The position numbers were made by a program, and so were the translations under genes. The notes under the pieces are model-generated. The model ran no database searches, was not told the origin of the DNA, and saw only the letters and a list, made by a program, of their open reading frames with translations. DNA of 48,676 nucleotides from JACDAN01 sp035265935. Its GTDB lineage: Bacteria > Actinomycetota > Thermoleophilia > Gaiellales > Gaiellaceae. Where the stretch lies: positions 1-48,676 of the forward strand of contig DATFOC010000055.1 in NCBI GenBank assembly GCA_035265935.1, read 5' to 3'. This document shows, one piece after another, positions 47,519-48,676 of the stretch (within the stretch, counting starts at the first letter, position 1; each line of letters opens with the position of its first letter).

Positions 47519-47947
47519 ATGCGCTGCCTCGCCGCTGCGGCGCTGGCCGCCCTGATCCTCGCGGCCTCCGCCACCGCCACGATCAAGCCCGCCCGGGGCA
47601 TGTCCGGGATTACCCTCGGGATGACCCCGACGCAGGTCGCCGCCAAGCTCGGCCGCCCGGTCGGAAAGAGCCGAATGCGCTGGTACTACGCCCGCGTCTG
47701 GGTCGGCTTTCGCAGCCGCCGCGTCGTCGAAGTGACGACGACCCGCAGCACCGAGCGGCTCGCGAACGGGCTCGGCGTCGACTCGACCGAGTCAGAGGTG
47801 CGAGCAACCTTCCCGCAGGCGCAATGCGCCCAGACTGGGACCTTCCGGCGCTGCCGGCTCGGCACCGGCGCACGTGGCAGTCGCGTGACCGACTTCACGT
47901 TCGGCCACGGCAGGGTGTTGCAGGTCTCAGTCCTGCAGCTCCCCTAG
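47519..47947 (+). CDS. Secreted hypothetical protein, possible BamE/SmpA-like fold
   Basis: 142 residues from ATG 47519 with a signal peptide (MRCLAAAALAALILAASATA). The mature part starts with GMSGITLGMTPTQVAAKLGR, the helix-turn pattern of SmpA/OmlA-like domains (G-x-T-x-x-Q/E-V-x-x-x-LG-x-P), followed by strands RMRWYYARVWVGFRSRRVVE and two cysteines (AQCAQ, RRCRL) likely disulfide-bonded. The function in an actinobacterium is unknown. It overlaps the convergent TPR gene by 21 bases. Confidence 0.72.
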   Translation: MRCLAAAALAALILAASATATIKPARGMSGITLGMTPTQVAAKLGRPVGKSRMRWYYARVWVGFRSRRVVEVTTTRSTERLANGLGVDSTESEVRATFPQAQCAQTGTFRRCRLGTGARGSRVTDFTFGHGRVLQVSVLQLP

Positions 47948-48625
47948 CGCCGCGTCGATGCGGCGGCCGAACGTGGTCGCGCCCGACGTGTCGGCGGCTT
48001 CCTTCCCTTCGGCGAGCAGCCGTCGCGCATCGGCAGGCCGACCTTCCTCGACCGCGATCTCGCCGAGCGTGAGCAGCCCGGCCGCGACGCCGGGGAGGAA
48101 GCCCTCCTGGCGCCGGATCTCCACGGACTGCTCAAGCGCCTGCAAGCCGTCGGCCTTACGGCCCTGCTCGTACCAGGCGACGCCGAGATGCCGGATCGCG
48201 TAGGACTGAAGCAGCGTCTCCCCGTTGGCCTTCGCCCACTCATAGGCAGCCTCGAAGTGGGGAAGCGCCGAATCGTGATCGCCCCGGACGACCTGGTGGA
48301 CGAGCCCGATCCAGAAGCGGCCCCAGCTCTCGAGCCGCTTGTCGCCCGCCTCGTGCGCTAGCTCGAGCGAGCGCACGAAGAGCTCGGACTCGCGTGGATC
48401 CTCCTCCCAGTCGACTAGGAACTTCGCATGCAGGATTCGGCCCTGCTCCTGGAGCAACCGCGCCTCCGCCCGCATCAGCTCCCTTCCCGCGGCCTCTCTC
48501 GCTTCGGCCGAGCCGCTGAAGAGCGCCTGCTCGTTCAGGAGGTCGGCGCGCTCGAACGGATCGTCTGTCAGCTCGAGGGCCTTGTCCCACCGTCCCTGCC
48601 CGCGCAGCGCGCGCACGTCGTCCAC
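47927..48625 (-). CDS. TPR-repeat protein (232 aa)
   Basis: From GTG 48625 the whole protein is helical repeats, for example ALELTDDPFERADLLNEQAL, SALPHFEAAYEWAKANGETL, YAIRHLGVAWYEQGRKADGL, ALEQSVEIRRQEGFLPGVAA and LGEIAVEEGRPADARRLLAE. It resembles the TPR half of large cyclase/ATPase or LuxR-type regulators without their catalytic domains. No signal peptide. The gene could extend no further than the GTG in this frame. Role likely protein binding. Confidence 0.75.
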   Translation of the reverse strand: MDDVRALRGQGRWDKALELTDDPFERADLLNEQALFSGSAEAREAAGRELMRAEARLLQEQGRILHAKFLVDWEEDPRESELFVRSLELAHEAGDKRLESWGRFWIGLVHQVVRGDHDSALPHFEAAYEWAKANGETLLQSYAIRHLGVAWYEQGRKADGLQALEQSVEIRRQEGFLPGVAAGLLTLGEIAVEEGRPADARRLLAEGKEAADTSGATTFGRRIDAALGELQD

Positions 48626-48676
48626 GCGGGGTAAGACGTCGTGTCGGCCAGCTGGTTCGGACGTAAGCTTGGAGCC

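Noticed and set aside
1..48676. CRISPR array
   Set aside because: No regularly spaced repeats of 25-40 bases were seen; the only short regular repeat is the two-copy 18-base palindrome in the carboxylase gene.

Overview
The window is high-G+C chromosomal DNA from what looks like an actinobacterium, most plausibly class Thermoleophilia (Gaiella- or Solirubrobacter-like). That placement rests on codon use, many GTG and TTG starts, several small proteins I associate with that group, and gene order; it is inference, because no rRNA gene is present. I see about 46 genes or gene remnants, no tRNA or rRNA, and no CRISPR array.

Left part (1-20.4 kb), mostly rightward: the end of an Lhr-type helicase; a UV-damage endonuclease (uvsE) broken by one missing base; a Nei/Fpg glycosylase; a ParA-type ATPase overlapping an ftsZ with an unusual N-terminal extension of about 118 residues; gamma-glutamyltransferase, a GNAT acetyltransferase, a HisC-type aminotransferase, an MFS pump, MeaB and threonine ammonia-lyase (overlapping genes), and a large adenylate cyclase/ATPase/TPR protein. 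A CstB-like persulfide dioxygenase-rhodanese fusion runs the other way.

Middle (20.4-25.5 kb): a gene-poor, decaying accessory island. It holds a tyrosine-recombinase remnant that has lost its catalytic tyrosine, two paralogous small membrane proteins, two damaged copies of a small zinc-ribbon gene, a scrambled small gene, and a secreted protein.

Right part (25.5-48.7 kb): a complete oligopeptide-type ABC importer operon with a strong hairpin after the binding-protein gene; a kelch lipoprotein; an acyl-CoA dehydrogenase/leucyl aminopeptidase pair; a GGDEF-EAL protein; MFS pumps; and biotin-dependent carboxylase alpha and beta subunits, an enoyl-CoA hydratase and an acyl-CoA dehydrogenase, all on the minus strand. 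Together these look like part of leucine/branched-chain acyl-CoA breakdown. A DapA-family aldolase is coupled to a FAD amine/amino-acid oxidoreductase.

Two sequence-level themes run across the window. First, many first genes are preceded by TANNNT (mostly TAGNCT or TAGNAT) 6-10 bases before the start codon, which points to leaderless transcription; in several cases the TAG is also the stop codon of the preceding gene. Second, palindromic elements sit in frame inside coding sequences (helicase, carboxylase alpha) and as related hairpins between convergent genes.
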